Shown: positions 52,580-61,636 of the stretch, piece after piece
Position numbering within the stretch: the first letter of the stretch is position 1
Layout of the letters: the number at the start of each line of letters is the position of its first letter
Source: Nocardioidaceae bacterium
GTDB taxonomy: Bacteria > Actinomycetota > Actinomycetes > Propionibacteriales > Nocardioidaceae
Direction of reading: 5' to 3'
DNA: 64,000 bases
Assembly: GCA_030655315.1 (NCBI GenBank)
Contig: JAURVT010000016.1
Coordinates: forward strand, 55,386 to 119,385
Notes under the pieces: model-generated
Seen by the model: only the letters and a program-made list of their open reading frames with translations
Told to the model about the DNA's origin: nothing
The model's database searches: none
Position numbers and translations under genes: made by a program

Positions 52580-53563
52580 ATGACGGTGACGATGGAGGAC
52601 GTCGCGCGCGAGGCCGGCGTCTCCCGCGCGCTGGTGTCGATCGTCTTCCGCGACGTCGAGGGCGCGAGCACGGCGACCCGCGAGCGGGTGCGCGAGGTGG
52701 CGGACCGCCTGGGATACCGGCCCGACCAGCGCGCCCGCCAGCTGGGCCGCCGACGGACGCGTCTGGTCGGTGTCACCTACGCGGTGCACCTGCCCTTCCA
52801 CGGCGAGCTGGTCGAGGCGCTCTACGCCGCGGCCGCACCGACGGGCTGGGACGTGATGCTCAGCCCGGTCACCGCCCGACGGGACGAGACGACCGCGGTG
52901 GAGTCGCTGCTCGACCACCGCTGCGAGGCCGTCGTCCTGCTGGGTCCGTCGCTCCCCTCCCGCGCGCTCGACCTGCTCTTCGCCCGGGTGCCGACCGTCG
53001 TGGTCGCGCGGTCGGTGCCGCGACGCACCGTGCAGGTCGTGCGGACCGACGACGCCGCCGGCGCCCGTGCCGCCACGGAGCACCTGCGGTCGCTCGGTCA
53101 CCGACGCATCGCGCTCGTCGACGGGGGACGCGCACCCGGCGCGGCCGAGCGTCGTCGCGGCTACCGCGCGGCGATGAGGGCGGGCGGTCTCGACGACGTG
53201 GCCCTGGTCCCCGGTGGCCCCACCGAGCACGACGGCGAGGCCGCGGGCGAGGCGCTGCTGGCGACGTCGCCGCGTCCGACCGCCGTGCTCGCGTTCAACG
53301 ACGACTGCGCGATGGGCCTGCTCAACACCGTGCGTGGCGCCGGCGTCCGCGTCCCCTCCGACCTGTCGGTGGTGGGCTACGACGACACCGCCGTCGCCGG
53401 ACTGCGCGCCGTGTCCCTGACCACCGTCGGCCAGGACCCCGACGCGCTCGCGCACCTCGCCGTCACCCGCGCCATCGCGCTCGCCGAGGGAGACGCCGCG
53501 TCCGCCGAGCAGGTGGTCCCGCCCCACCTGGTCGTCCGGTCCACCACCGCCCCGCCCCCCTGA
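52580..53563 (+). CDS. LacI family regulator
   Basis: A 327-residue regulator: helix-turn-helix and hinge TMEDVAREAGVSRALVSIVF (from residue 4), then a ligand domain of the periplasmic-binding type with VVGYDDTAVAGLRAVSLTTV near the end, the usual conserved block. The ligand is presumably the substrate or an intermediate of the divergent oxidoreductase/isomerase pair. ATG 52580 is used. Two operator-like palindromes precede it. Confidence 0.92.
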   Translation: MTVTMEDVAREAGVSRALVSIVFRDVEGASTATRERVREVADRLGYRPDQRARQLGRRRTRLVGVTYAVHLPFHGELVEALYAAAAPTGWDVMLSPVTARRDETTAVESLLDHRCEAVVLLGPSLPSRALDLLFARVPTVVVARSVPRRTVQVVRTDDAAGARAATEHLRSLGHRRIALVDGGRAPGAAERRRGYRAAMRAGGLDDVALVPGGPTEHDGEAAGEALLATSPRPTAVLAFNDDCAMGLLNTVRGAGVRVPSDLSVVGYDDTAVAGLRAVSLTTVGQDPDALAHLAVTRAIALAEGDAASAEQVVPPHLVVRSTTAPPP

Positions 53564-53564
53564 C

Positions 53565-53650
53565 GGATTCCCAGGTAGGCACGGACCTCCGACAGGACCA
53601 CGGAGAACTCTCCATGGTCCTGTCGGAAAACCGTGCCTACCTGGGAATCC
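53565..53650. repeat. 86-bp three-tier palindrome between converging genes
   Basis: GGATTCCCAGGTAGGCACGG at 53565-53584 pairs perfectly with 53631-53650. After a 4/4 bulge (ACCT against AAAA), CCGACAGGACCA (53589-53600) pairs perfectly with TGGTCCTGTCGG (53615-53626), and GGAGA/TCTCC closes the tip. It lies 2 bp after the lacI stop and 9 bp from the allG stop. Only one copy was seen. Confidence 0.85.
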
Positions 53651-53658
53651 GACGAGGG

Positions 53659-55071
53659 TCAGGCGCGGCCGCGGGTGCGGGAGGCGAGGGCCGCGAGGGC
53701 GGCGGGGAAGATCGACGCGGGCGGGGTGACGAGGCCGGCGCCGACCTGGCCCGTGCCGGCGACGGCGCCCGCCATGCCTGTGTTGATCTGCGGCAGGATG
53801 CCCGTCCGGCAGACCTTGGACACGTCGATGCCGGTGGGTGCGCCCATGAACTCGAGCACGGGGATCGACCAGCGCGGGTTCTCCGCGAGGGTGATCTCGG
53901 CCATCCGACGGGTGGTGGCGAGCGCGTCGGGCACCGAGCCGCCCACGAGACGGACGATGGCCGGGGCCGTCGCCATGGCGAAGCCGCCGATGCCGGCGGT
54001 CTCGGTGATGGCCGAGTCGCCGATGTCGGGGTTGGCGTCGCCCGGGCCGTACGAGCCGAGGAAGAGGCCGTCGGCCACCTGGGCGGGGCCGGTGAACCAC
54101 TCGTCGCCGGTGCCGGCCACCTGGATGCCGAAGTCGGTGCCGTTGCGGGCCATCGCGACCACCATCGTCGAGCCCTCGATGCCGCGGGCCGCGTCGAGCG
54201 CGAGCTTGCAGGCGGGCATGGCGAGGTTGAGGAAGAAGTGGTCGTTGCCTCCGACGAAGCGCACCACGTCGGCGACGTCGGACGCGTCGTGGCCCGAGGT
54301 CACCATCGCGGGGACGACGTCGCGCAGCAGCATCAGCGTGCCGGCGCGGTTGCGGTTGTGCGCCTCGTCGCCCATCTGCAGCATCTGGGCCAGCACGCCG
54401 GTGACGTCGACGCGCCCCGTCGCGCGCACGGCCGACTGCAGCACCGGGCCGAGCACGCCCGACATCCAGCGCAGCTTCTCGATCACCTCGGGCCCGTAGG
54501 CGCCGTAGCGCAGCACCTTGCCCAGGCCCTCGTTGAGCGAGCAGTACGTGCGACGGCCGCTCGCGGCGTCCTCCAGCACGAACATCCACATCGACGCCGA
54601 CACGACGCCGGCCATCGGGCCGACGGCGTCGTGGTGGTGGCAGGGGTCGAGCGTGTAGCCGGTGCCGGACGCGAACAGTGCCTCGGCGGCGTCGGCGTCG
54701 TCGACCAGGCCCTCGAGGATCGCGGCGCCCATCAGCGCGCCGCGCATCGGTCCCGACGCGCGCTCCCACGTGATCGGCGGGCCGGCGTGCAGGAAGTCCG
54801 ACGGCCCGAGGCCGAGCAGCTCACCCGCAGGCACGACGTCGACGAGGTCCGCCTGTACCGCGAGGACGGCCGCGACGGCGCGGGCGTTGGCCTCGGCGCG
54901 CAGCGGGTCGGCGGCGACGGTCGCGAGGTCGGCGGCGGTGCCGTCCATCGGCGGCTGCCAGTCGACGCGCGACGTCGGGACGCCCTGCGCGTCGACCGCG
55001 TCGGCGAACATGCCGGCGCCGACGGCGACGACGGACGGCGAGCTGGTGAGCAGCTCGGACGTGGGACTCAT
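53659..55071 (-). CDS. allG: Oxamate carbamoyltransferase subunit AllG (DUF1116, YlbE family)
   Basis: A 470-residue DUF1116 protein. HAGPPITWERASGPMRGALMGA and GDEAHNRNRAGTLMLLRDV are conserved blocks of the family, and MARNGTDFGIQVAGTGDEWF follows. In E. coli the neighbours FdrA, YlbE and YlbF (now AllF, AllG, AllH) together form the oxamate carbamoyltransferase of allantoin breakdown. The set and order here support the same. ATG 55071 overlaps the AllF stop. No carbamate kinase gene (AllK) is beside them. Confidence 0.87.
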   Translation of the reverse strand: MSPTSELLTSSPSVVAVGAGMFADAVDAQGVPTSRVDWQPPMDGTAADLATVAADPLRAEANARAVAAVLAVQADLVDVVPAGELLGLGPSDFLHAGPPITWERASGPMRGALMGAAILEGLVDDADAAEALFASGTGYTLDPCHHHDAVGPMAGVVSASMWMFVLEDAASGRRTYCSLNEGLGKVLRYGAYGPEVIEKLRWMSGVLGPVLQSAVRATGRVDVTGVLAQMLQMGDEAHNRNRAGTLMLLRDVVPAMVTSGHDASDVADVVRFVGGNDHFFLNLAMPACKLALDAARGIEGSTMVVAMARNGTDFGIQVAGTGDEWFTGPAQVADGLFLGSYGPGDANPDIGDSAITETAGIGGFAMATAPAIVRLVGGSVPDALATTRRMAEITLAENPRWSIPVLEFMGAPTGIDVSKVCRTGILPQINTGMAGAVAGTGQVGAGLVTPPASIFPAALAALASRTRGRA

Positions 55072-56579
55072 CGGGCACCTCCGGTGGTGACGGCAGCGGG
55101 CAGGAGCGACACCGCGAGACGGGTGGCCTCGGCGTTGGACGCGAGGACGGTGGCGCCGGCCGCGGCGAGCGCCTCGGCCTGGCGGGTCAGGCCCTGCGGG
55201 TCGAGCTCGGTGCCGACGCACGCGACGACGACGTCGAGGCCGCGTCGGTCGGCTGACGCGGTGGCGATCGCGTCGCGCACGGCGGGCGCGAGGCCGGCGG
55301 CGGGGTCGTCCTCGGCGCCGTGGCCGAGCACGACGTCCATCAGGACGACGCCGACGCGCGGGTCGGCGGCCACCTCGGCGAGCCGGGCGTCGCGCAGCGT
55401 CGGGTCGATCATCGGGTGGGCCCGGCCGCGGGTGAGCGTGTCGTCGCCGAAGTCGACCATCACGTGGCCGTCGGCGTCGAGCGTGCCGTCGACGGCCAGC
55501 TCGGGCGAGAGCGGGATGTTGCTGTGGATCGGTCCGAGCTGCTCACGGGCGATCAGCATGGCCTCGTCGCAGAGCGTGCCGCCGACGAACAGGCCACGCA
55601 GCAGCGGGCCGGTCACCTCGCCGGACGACGGCGGCGCGTCCCACCGCGGCCACGTGGGCGCGGGCAGCCCGAGCGCGGCCAGCACCGACTCGGCGGCGGC
55701 CGTGAGGTCGGGACGACCGTCTCCCAGCAGCGCCATCCGGACGGGCGTGGACAGGTCGTCGGCGAACGTCACGAGCGCGTCGGCCACCTCCTGCGCGGGC
55801 GGCTTGGACACCACGACGACGAGCTCGGTGCCCGGGTCGGCGTCCAGCAGGCGCAGGGCCTGGCGGGTCGAGAGCCCGCCGACGTCGGACGACAGGTCGC
55901 GACCGCCCACGCCGAGCGCGGCGCGCACGCCCACCCCCGCCAGCTCGAGCAGCGTCATCAGCTGCTGGCAGCCGGTCCCCGAGGCGGCGACGATGCCCAC
56001 CGGGCCAGGGCGGACCGCGTTGGCGAACCCCAGGCCGAGCCCGTCGACGAGCGCGGTGCCGCAGTCGGGCCCCATCACGAGGACGCCCGCCCGCTCGGCC
56101 GCCTGCTTGAGCGCGACCTCCTGCTCCACGGGCACGTTGTCGCTGAAGACCATCACGTCGCGACCGGCGTCGACGGCGTCCATCGCCTCGACGAAGGCGT
56201 GCTCGCCGGGCACCGACACCAGCGCCAGCGTGGCCGCGCCGTCGCGGCCCAGCGCGGAGCCGACGGTGCGCGGGGGTGCCACCGTGGAGCCTTCGTCGGA
56301 CGGACGACGCGTCGCGTCCGCGAGCGCCTGCTCGACGGCCGCCAGGGCGATCGCCAGGTCGGCGCCGTCGGCGAGCCGGAGCGCGACGACCATGTCGTTG
56401 GGCGACGTGCCGGGCACGTCGAAGCCCATGGTGGCGAGCGTGTCGAGGTTGAGCTCGGTGGCCATCGCCACCTGCGCCGCGTCGACGCCGGGCGTCTGCG
56501 CGACCTGCTTGCTCACCTGCAGCAGGGTCACCGAGTCGGCGTAGGCGCCGGAGCGCAGCTCGACGTGGGTGTGGGTCAC
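55068..56579 (-). CDS. allF: Oxamate carbamoyltransferase subunit AllF (FdrA, acyl-CoA synthetase-like)
   Basis: A 503-residue protein of the FdrA family, related to succinyl-CoA synthetase. MVFSDNVPVEQEVALKQAA, GVLVMGPDCGTALVDGLGLGF and VGIVAASGTGCQQLMTLLEL are conserved, and the C-terminal half carries DVVLGHGAEDDPA and VVACVGTELDPQGLT. The CoA-ligase histidine region reads SDVGGLSTRQ rather than a plain His loop. GTG 56579 overlaps the AllH stop (GTGA). It is the middle gene of allH-allF-allG. Confidence 0.87.
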   Translation of the reverse strand: MTHTHVELRSGAYADSVTLLQVSKQVAQTPGVDAAQVAMATELNLDTLATMGFDVPGTSPNDMVVALRLADGADLAIALAAVEQALADATRRPSDEGSTVAPPRTVGSALGRDGAATLALVSVPGEHAFVEAMDAVDAGRDVMVFSDNVPVEQEVALKQAAERAGVLVMGPDCGTALVDGLGLGFANAVRPGPVGIVAASGTGCQQLMTLLELAGVGVRAALGVGGRDLSSDVGGLSTRQALRLLDADPGTELVVVVSKPPAQEVADALVTFADDLSTPVRMALLGDGRPDLTAAAESVLAALGLPAPTWPRWDAPPSSGEVTGPLLRGLFVGGTLCDEAMLIAREQLGPIHSNIPLSPELAVDGTLDADGHVMVDFGDDTLTRGRAHPMIDPTLRDARLAEVAADPRVGVVLMDVVLGHGAEDDPAAGLAPAVRDAIATASADRRGLDVVVACVGTELDPQGLTRQAEALAAAGATVLASNAEATRLAVSLLPAAVTTGGAR

Positions 56580-57358
56580 GGGTGTCTCCAGGAGTCGGGG
56601 GACGAGGTCAGGGCGAGGGCGACACCGAGCGCGAGCCCGGCACCGGAGGTGTGGCCGACGGCGAGCAGCGCGGCGCGCGCGGCCTCGTCGGGGTCGTCCG
56701 GACGGGCGGCGAGCCGGACGAGCCAGGTGCGCAGCGGGGGCGTGGCCTCGCCGTCGAGCGCGTGGGCGAGCATCGCGGCCGACACGAACGACGTGCGGGA
56801 CGGCGCGAGGTCGCGCACGCGTCCGGCCACCGGGTCGAGGTCCAGGCCTGCCGCTCGGCGGGCGACCAGCCAGCCGGCCAGCACGTCGTCGCCCGTGGGG
56901 GTGAGGCCGGTGCCGCGGCCGAGCAGCAGCGGCACCGCGTCGGCGTCGGCGGCCGCCAGGGCCGCGAGCACCGTGGCGGGCAGCTCGAGGCGGGCCGGCG
57001 CGGTCCCCACCGCGAGGTCCGCGGCACAGGCTCCGCCCAGGTCGGGCAGCGACGGGACGGCGAGGTCGACGACGCGTCCGAGGCGCACGTCGACGTCACC
57101 GAGCGCGACCCGCCCGGCACCGAGGTGCAGCACCCCGTCGTGCCGGGGCAGCCGGGCCAGGGCGGTGCGCAGGCCCATCGGGACGTGCGTGGCGGTCGCC
57201 GAGAGCACGGCGACGCAGCGACCCTCGTCGTCGGCGTAGACGGCGTGCGGCCCGTCGGCCACGACGCGGGCGGTGCGGGGCTCGCCGGCGAGCGCGCGGG
57301 CGGCGCGCCACGTGGCGGCGGCCCTCACGGTCCGGGCGGGGGCGCTCGTCAGGCTCAC
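56576..57358 (-). CDS. allH: Oxamate carbamoyltransferase subunit AllH (DUF2877, YlbF family)
   Basis: A 260-residue DUF2877 protein with the diagnostic GRGTGLTPTGDDVLAGWLVA near residue 150. The rest is Ala/Leu/Arg-rich with no signal or membrane helix. GTG 57358 is chosen. It is first in an operon of three genes overlapping by 4 bases, and is divergent from a PucR regulator with 83 bp between, so control by PucR and nitrogen or purine supply is likely. Confidence 0.82.
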   Translation of the reverse strand: MSLTSAPARTVRAAATWRAARALAGEPRTARVVADGPHAVYADDEGRCVAVLSATATHVPMGLRTALARLPRHDGVLHLGAGRVALGDVDVRLGRVVDLAVPSLPDLGGACAADLAVGTAPARLELPATVLAALAAADADAVPLLLGRGTGLTPTGDDVLAGWLVARRAAGLDLDPVAGRVRDLAPSRTSFVSAAMLAHALDGEATPPLRTWLVRLAARPDDPDEAARAALLAVGHTSGAGLALGVALALTSSPDSWRHP

Positions 57359-57389
57359 GGCGTCCCTTCACGAGCGGGTGCGGATCGGT

Positions 57390-57406
57390 CGGACCGAGGC
57401 GGTCCG
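57390..57406. promoter_or_regulatory. Candidate PucR operator
   Basis: CGGACCG-AGG-CGGTCCG is a perfect 7-bp inverted repeat in the 83-bp space between allH and pucR. CCGGACC and CCGGACG recur at 59191-59210 before the permease gene, so the same factor may act at both. Binding by PucR is inferred. Confidence 0.45.
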
Positions 57407-57441
57407 TGCCGCCAATCTAGGTCGTGGGCTACGGTTCGCCG

Positions 57442-59136
57442 ATGGTGAGTGTTGCCAACGATGCAGGGGTCCGCGGTCAGATGTTGCCAGGTTCGTCCTA
57501 CGGCCTGTCGCTGCGTCACGCGATCGGCACGGGCGCCCTCGACGGCACCACGGTGCTCGCGGGGGCCGGCGGCCTGGACCGTCTCGTCACGGGCGTCAAC
57601 GTGATGGAGGTGCCCGACGTGCTGGGCTGGGTCAAGCCCAACGAGCTGCTGCTCACCACCGGCTTCCCGCTGCTGCGCGCCGACCACGACCTCGACGAGG
57701 ACGCCCTCGAGGCGCTGTTCCGCGGGCTGGAGGACGCGGGCGTCGCCGGCTTCGGCATCAAGCTCGGGCGGTACGTCGACGACGTGCCCGCGGCCCTGCT
57801 CGCCCTGGCCGACGAGCTCGGCTTCCCGGTGCTGCGCCTGCCCGACGAGGTGGCCTTCGACGACGCGCTGCGCGACGTCTACGGCGAGCTCAACACCGTC
57901 CAGGCGTCCGTGCTCGAGCGGATCGACGCGCTGCACTCGGCGCTCACGCTGATCGTGCTGGAGGGCGGCGACCTGGAGGACATCGCCGCCGAGGTGGGCC
58001 GCGTGCTCGACGTGGGCATCGCGATCACCAGCACGGACGGACGCGAGTGGGCCGCCGCGCTGAGCGACGCCGAGCGGATGGCGCTCGAGGAGGCCGACGT
58101 CGTCGACGACACCGGCCGTATCCGCGTCGAGCGGTTCCGCCAGGCGCCGGTGGCCGTCGGCGAGGGTGAGCTGAGGCTGCTCCACGTCGCGGCGTCGGGC
58201 GCCGAGCTGGCCCGGCTCGTCGTGCTGGCGAGCGGACGCCGCCTCCAGCCGTCGGACGTCCACGCGCTCGAGCGCGCGGCCACCGTCGCGGCCCTGCTCA
58301 TCACCCGCCAGCAGGCCGTCAACGCCGTCGAGGGCAAGTACCGGGGCGACTTCCTGCGCGACGTGTTCCAGTCGCGCGCCGGGTCACCTGAGTACGTCCA
58401 CGAGCACGCGGCGGGCCTCGGGTGGGACCTCGGCCGCTCGGTCGTGGTGCTCGTCGCCCAGCTCGACCCGCCCGAGCCGGGCGAGGACCCGGTCTCCGGA
58501 CGGGTCCGCCGTGCCTGGCAGGACCGGTTCGCGTCGGCCTGGCGCCAGGTGGTCGAGAGCCAGGACCGCACGGCGCCCGTCGCCGACTTCTCCGCCGAGG
58601 TGGTCGCGCTGCTGCCGACGGCGGGGCTGTCGCCCGAAGCCGTCGAGGCCCGGGTCGCGACGACGGTGGCCGCCGTCCGCGGCGACCAGGGCGGCGGACG
58701 ACGCTCGTTCTCGGCCGGCGTGAGCCGCGTCGTCGAGGGCGCCGGCTCCCTGCCCGAGGCCTATGCGCACGCCCGCAAGGCGGTCGAGGTCGGCCGCCGG
58801 ATGCACGGGCGGGGCAGCGCCACGTTCTTCGACAGCCTCGGCGTGCGTCGCCTGCTCTCGTTGATCGACGACGAGTCCGAGCTGCACGGCTTCGTGCGGG
58901 AGGTGCTGGGCGGCCTGGCCGACGACACCGCGCAGGCCGTCGACCTGCGCTCCACCCTGCAGATCCTGCTCGACACCAACGTGAACGTCGCCGAGGCCGC
59001 CCGCCTGCAGCACTTCCACTACAACACGATGCGCTACCGGGTGGCCAAGCTCGAGTCGCTCGTCGGCCCCTTCACGTCGGACCCCCACGTCCGCCTCGAC
59101 GTCGCCGTCGCGCTCCAGATCCTGCAGATGGCCTGA
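57442..59136 (+). CDS. PucR family transcriptional regulator
   Basis: A 564-residue regulator of purine catabolism type. The N-terminal PucR domain spans roughly residues 20-140 (VMEVPDVLGWVKPNELLLTTGF), a GAF-like middle follows, and the C-terminal helix-turn-helix is VNVAEAARLQHFHYNTMRYR (about residue 520 on). ATG 57442 is chosen; GTG 57424 and GTG 57445 are in-frame alternatives, and no ribosome-binding site is clear, which suggests a leaderless mRNA. It is divergent from allH and precedes the permease, so it probably controls both. Confidence 0.9.
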   Translation: MVSVANDAGVRGQMLPGSSYGLSLRHAIGTGALDGTTVLAGAGGLDRLVTGVNVMEVPDVLGWVKPNELLLTTGFPLLRADHDLDEDALEALFRGLEDAGVAGFGIKLGRYVDDVPAALLALADELGFPVLRLPDEVAFDDALRDVYGELNTVQASVLERIDALHSALTLIVLEGGDLEDIAAEVGRVLDVGIAITSTDGREWAAALSDAERMALEEADVVDDTGRIRVERFRQAPVAVGEGELRLLHVAASGAELARLVVLASGRRLQPSDVHALERAATVAALLITRQQAVNAVEGKYRGDFLRDVFQSRAGSPEYVHEHAAGLGWDLGRSVVVLVAQLDPPEPGEDPVSGRVRRAWQDRFASAWRQVVESQDRTAPVADFSAEVVALLPTAGLSPEAVEARVATTVAAVRGDQGGGRRSFSAGVSRVVEGAGSLPEAYAHARKAVEVGRRMHGRGSATFFDSLGVRRLLSLIDDESELHGFVREVLGGLADDTAQAVDLRSTLQILLDTNVNVAEAARLQHFHYNTMRYRVAKLESLVGPFTSDPHVRLDVAVALQILQMA

Positions 59137-59170
59137 CGGAGGTCGACGGGGCACGGGAACGCCGAGCGCC

Positions 59171-59210
59171 ATGGCCCACCTGGGCCATGTCCGGACCATC
59201 TACCGGACGG
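59171..59210. promoter_or_regulatory. Hairpin and direct repeats between pucR and the permease gene
   Basis: ATGGCCCA-CC-TGGGCCAT at 59171-59188 is a perfect 8-bp-arm palindrome shortly after the pucR stop, possibly its terminator or an operator. It is followed by CCGGACCATCTACCGGACGG (59191-59210), which repeats CCGGAC and resembles the site at 57390-57406. The rest of the 242-bp space to the permease holds no gene that I can see. Confidence 0.45.
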
Positions 59211-59378
59211 TTGTGTCGCGCACGTGAAATCTCGTGGGCAACACCTCACACCGGATGCACGGTTCCGTCGTCACTGTTGCCCCATGATGCGTGTGAGCCC
59301 GGCCACTAGCGTCGGGCCATCACCGGTGTGCCCACTGCGCCAGCCTGACGCGGGGCGAAGAGTCGAGGAGAGCACCCA

Positions 59379-60764
59379 ATGTCCATGTTTTCGTGGGACG
59401 TCGTCCACGGGGGTAAGACCCCGCCGCCCGGTGAGGTCGTCGGCCCGATGCAGCGGCTCAGCTGGCCCCGAACGATCGGCCTCGGCGCCCAGCACGTCGT
59501 CGCCATGTTCGGCGCCACGTTCGTGTTCCCGATCGTCATGGGGCTCGACCCCAACCTGGCGATCATGTTCTCGGGCCTCTGCACGATCCTGTTCCTGCTG
59601 GTCGTCAAGAACCGCATCCCCAGCTACCTCGGCACCAGCGCCTCGTTCGTCGGCGGCGTCGCGGCCATCCGCGCGCAGGGCGGCGACTCCGCGCAGGTCA
59701 CCGGCTCGATCCTGGTCGCCGGCCTGGTGCTCGCCGCCGTCGGCGTGCTCGTCCACTTCGGTGGCGCCAGGCTGATCCACGCGGTGCTGCCGCCGGCCGT
59801 CACCGGCGCCGTCGTCATGCTCATCGGCTTCAACCTCGCGCCGGTCGTGGCGGGCGTCTACTGGCCCCAGGACCAGTGGGTCGGCCTGCTGACGGCGACG
59901 TTCGTCGTCGTCGCCGCCGTGATGCTGCCGGGCTTCTGGTCGCGCATCGCGGTCGCCCTCGGACTCGTCTTCGGCTACCTGGTCTCGTACCTGTTCGACG
60001 TCGTGTTCGGCCAGATCACCTCGGTGACGCCCGCCAGCGCCGGCGAGGCCGTCGCGCACGACCGGGTGAACCTGTCGGCCGTCGGCGACGCGTCCTGGTT
60101 CGGCCTGCCGAGCGGCACCCTGGCCGACGGCGTGTCCGTCGTCCACGCGCCCAGCTTCTCCCTGACGTTCGTCCTGCTCGTCCTGCCCGGCGTCATCGCC
60201 CTGATCGCCGAGAACACCGGCCACGTGAAGGCCGTCGCGGAGATGACCGGCGACGACCTCGACCCGTACGTGGGCCGCGCGCTCGTCGGTGACGGCCTCG
60301 CCACCGCGTTCGCCAGCGCCTTCGGCGGCTCGCCCACCACCACGTACGCCGAGAACATCGGCGTCATGTCGGCCACCCGGATCTACTCGACGGCGGCCTA
60401 CTACGCCGCCGCGGTCGTGGCGATCATCCTGGGCCTGTGCCCGAAGTTCGGCGCGATCGTCAGCGCCGTCCCCGGCGGCGTCCTCGGCGGCATCACCTTG
60501 GTGCTCTACGGGATGATCGGCCTGGTGGGGGCCAAGATCTGGGTGGACAACAAGGTCGACTTCGGCAACCCCGTCAACCTGATCGGCCTCTCCGCGGGGA
60601 TCATCGCCGGCATCGGCGGCGTGGCCCTGCAGATCACCGACAACTTCGAGCTCAGCGGCATCGCGCTCGGCACCATCCTGGTGATCGCCTACTTCCACCT
60701 GGTCAAGGGCAAGCGCGCCGAGCTCGCCCCGACCGACTCCGACGAGGTGACCCGCTCCAAGTGA
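59379..60764 (+). CDS. NCS2 family nucleobase:cation symporter (xanthine/uracil permease)
   Basis: A 461-residue membrane transporter with about 14 helices. GLGAQHVVAMFGATFVFP is the NCS2 helix-1 motif; ALIAENTGHVKAV and GSPTTTYAENIGVMSATRIY carry the two Glu residues that bind the base in UraA/UapA relatives. It imports a purine or pyrimidine base with protons. ATG 59379 follows GAGGAG. It begins an operon with the molybdenum hydroxylase subunits (the stop overlaps the next start), which favours xanthine or hypoxanthine over uracil. Confidence 0.92.
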   Translation: MSMFSWDVVHGGKTPPPGEVVGPMQRLSWPRTIGLGAQHVVAMFGATFVFPIVMGLDPNLAIMFSGLCTILFLLVVKNRIPSYLGTSASFVGGVAAIRAQGGDSAQVTGSILVAGLVLAAVGVLVHFGGARLIHAVLPPAVTGAVVMLIGFNLAPVVAGVYWPQDQWVGLLTATFVVVAAVMLPGFWSRIAVALGLVFGYLVSYLFDVVFGQITSVTPASAGEAVAHDRVNLSAVGDASWFGLPSGTLADGVSVVHAPSFSLTFVLLVLPGVIALIAENTGHVKAVAEMTGDDLDPYVGRALVGDGLATAFASAFGGSPTTTYAENIGVMSATRIYSTAAYYAAAVVAIILGLCPKFGAIVSAVPGGVLGGITLVLYGMIGLVGAKIWVDNKVDFGNPVNLIGLSAGIIAGIGGVALQITDNFELSGIALGTILVIAYFHLVKGKRAELAPTDSDEVTRSK

Positions 60765-61636
60765 AGCCCGCGCCGTTCTCGTACCTGCGACCCACGACCC
60801 TCGACGAGGCCCTGGCGGCCCTGGCCGAGCACGCCAACGCCAAGGTGCTGGCGGGGGGCCAGAGCCTGCTGCCGCTGCTCTCGATGCGGCTCGCGGCACC
60901 GGCCGTCCTCGTCGACGTCAACCGGGTGCCCGGCCTGGACGAGGTCCGCAGCGACGAGGACGGCGTGGCCTTCGGGGCACTGGTCCGCCACGCCGCGCTG
61001 GAGCGCGACGCCGACGCGCGTCGCGTCCAGCCGCTGCTCGGCCGGGCCCTGCGCCTGGTCGCCCACCCCACGATCCGCAGCCAGGGCACGACCGTCGGCT
61101 CGCTGGCGCACGCCGACGCCGCCGCCGAGATGCCGATGGTCCTCACCCTGCTGGGGGGTCACGTCACCGCCGCCTCGGTCCGCGGAGAGCGCCGCATCGA
61201 GGCCGACGACCTCTACGTCGGGCCGCTCGAGTCGTGCCTGGAGCACGACGAGATGCTGACGGGCGCCTGGGTGCCCGCACTGCCCGCCCGCACCGGCGCC
61301 GCGATCGACGAGATCTCCCGCCGCCACGGCGACTACGCCCTCGTCGGCGTCGCCTCGCTGGTGTCCGTCGGGGAGTCGGGCGCGGTCGAGTCCGTCCGCG
61401 CCGGGTACCTGTCGGTCTCCGACACCCCGCTCGTCGTCGATCTGTCCGAGGCCTTCGCCGACGGCGAGATGAGCCCGGGCAACCTGGCCGCGGCCGTCGA
61501 GGTCGCGTCCGCGGCGATCGAGCCCGACGCCGACATCCACGCCACCGCCGACTACCGGCGCCACCTCGCCGGCGTCCTCACCCGCCGGGTGGTCGCCGCC
61601 GCCCACGCGAGCCTGACCACGGAGGGGGTCTCATGA
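60761..61636 (+). CDS. Molybdenum hydroxylase FAD-binding medium subunit (CoxM/XdhB-like)
   Basis: A 291-residue FAD subunit that receives electrons from the 2Fe-2S subunit. VLAGGQSLLPLLSMRL near residue 30 and RSQGTTVGSLAHADAAAEMP near residue 105 are the two FAD motifs of the CO dehydrogenase/xanthine dehydrogenase medium subunit. GTG 60761 overlaps the permease stop, and the stop overlaps the next gene (ATGA). Codon use is like the native genes. Confidence 0.92.
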   Translation: MKPAPFSYLRPTTLDEALAALAEHANAKVLAGGQSLLPLLSMRLAAPAVLVDVNRVPGLDEVRSDEDGVAFGALVRHAALERDADARRVQPLLGRALRLVAHPTIRSQGTTVGSLAHADAAAEMPMVLTLLGGHVTAASVRGERRIEADDLYVGPLESCLEHDEMLTGAWVPALPARTGAAIDEISRRHGDYALVGVASLVSVGESGAVESVRAGYLSVSDTPLVVDLSEAFADGEMSPGNLAAAVEVASAAIEPDADIHATADYRRHLAGVLTRRVVAAAHASLTTEGVS

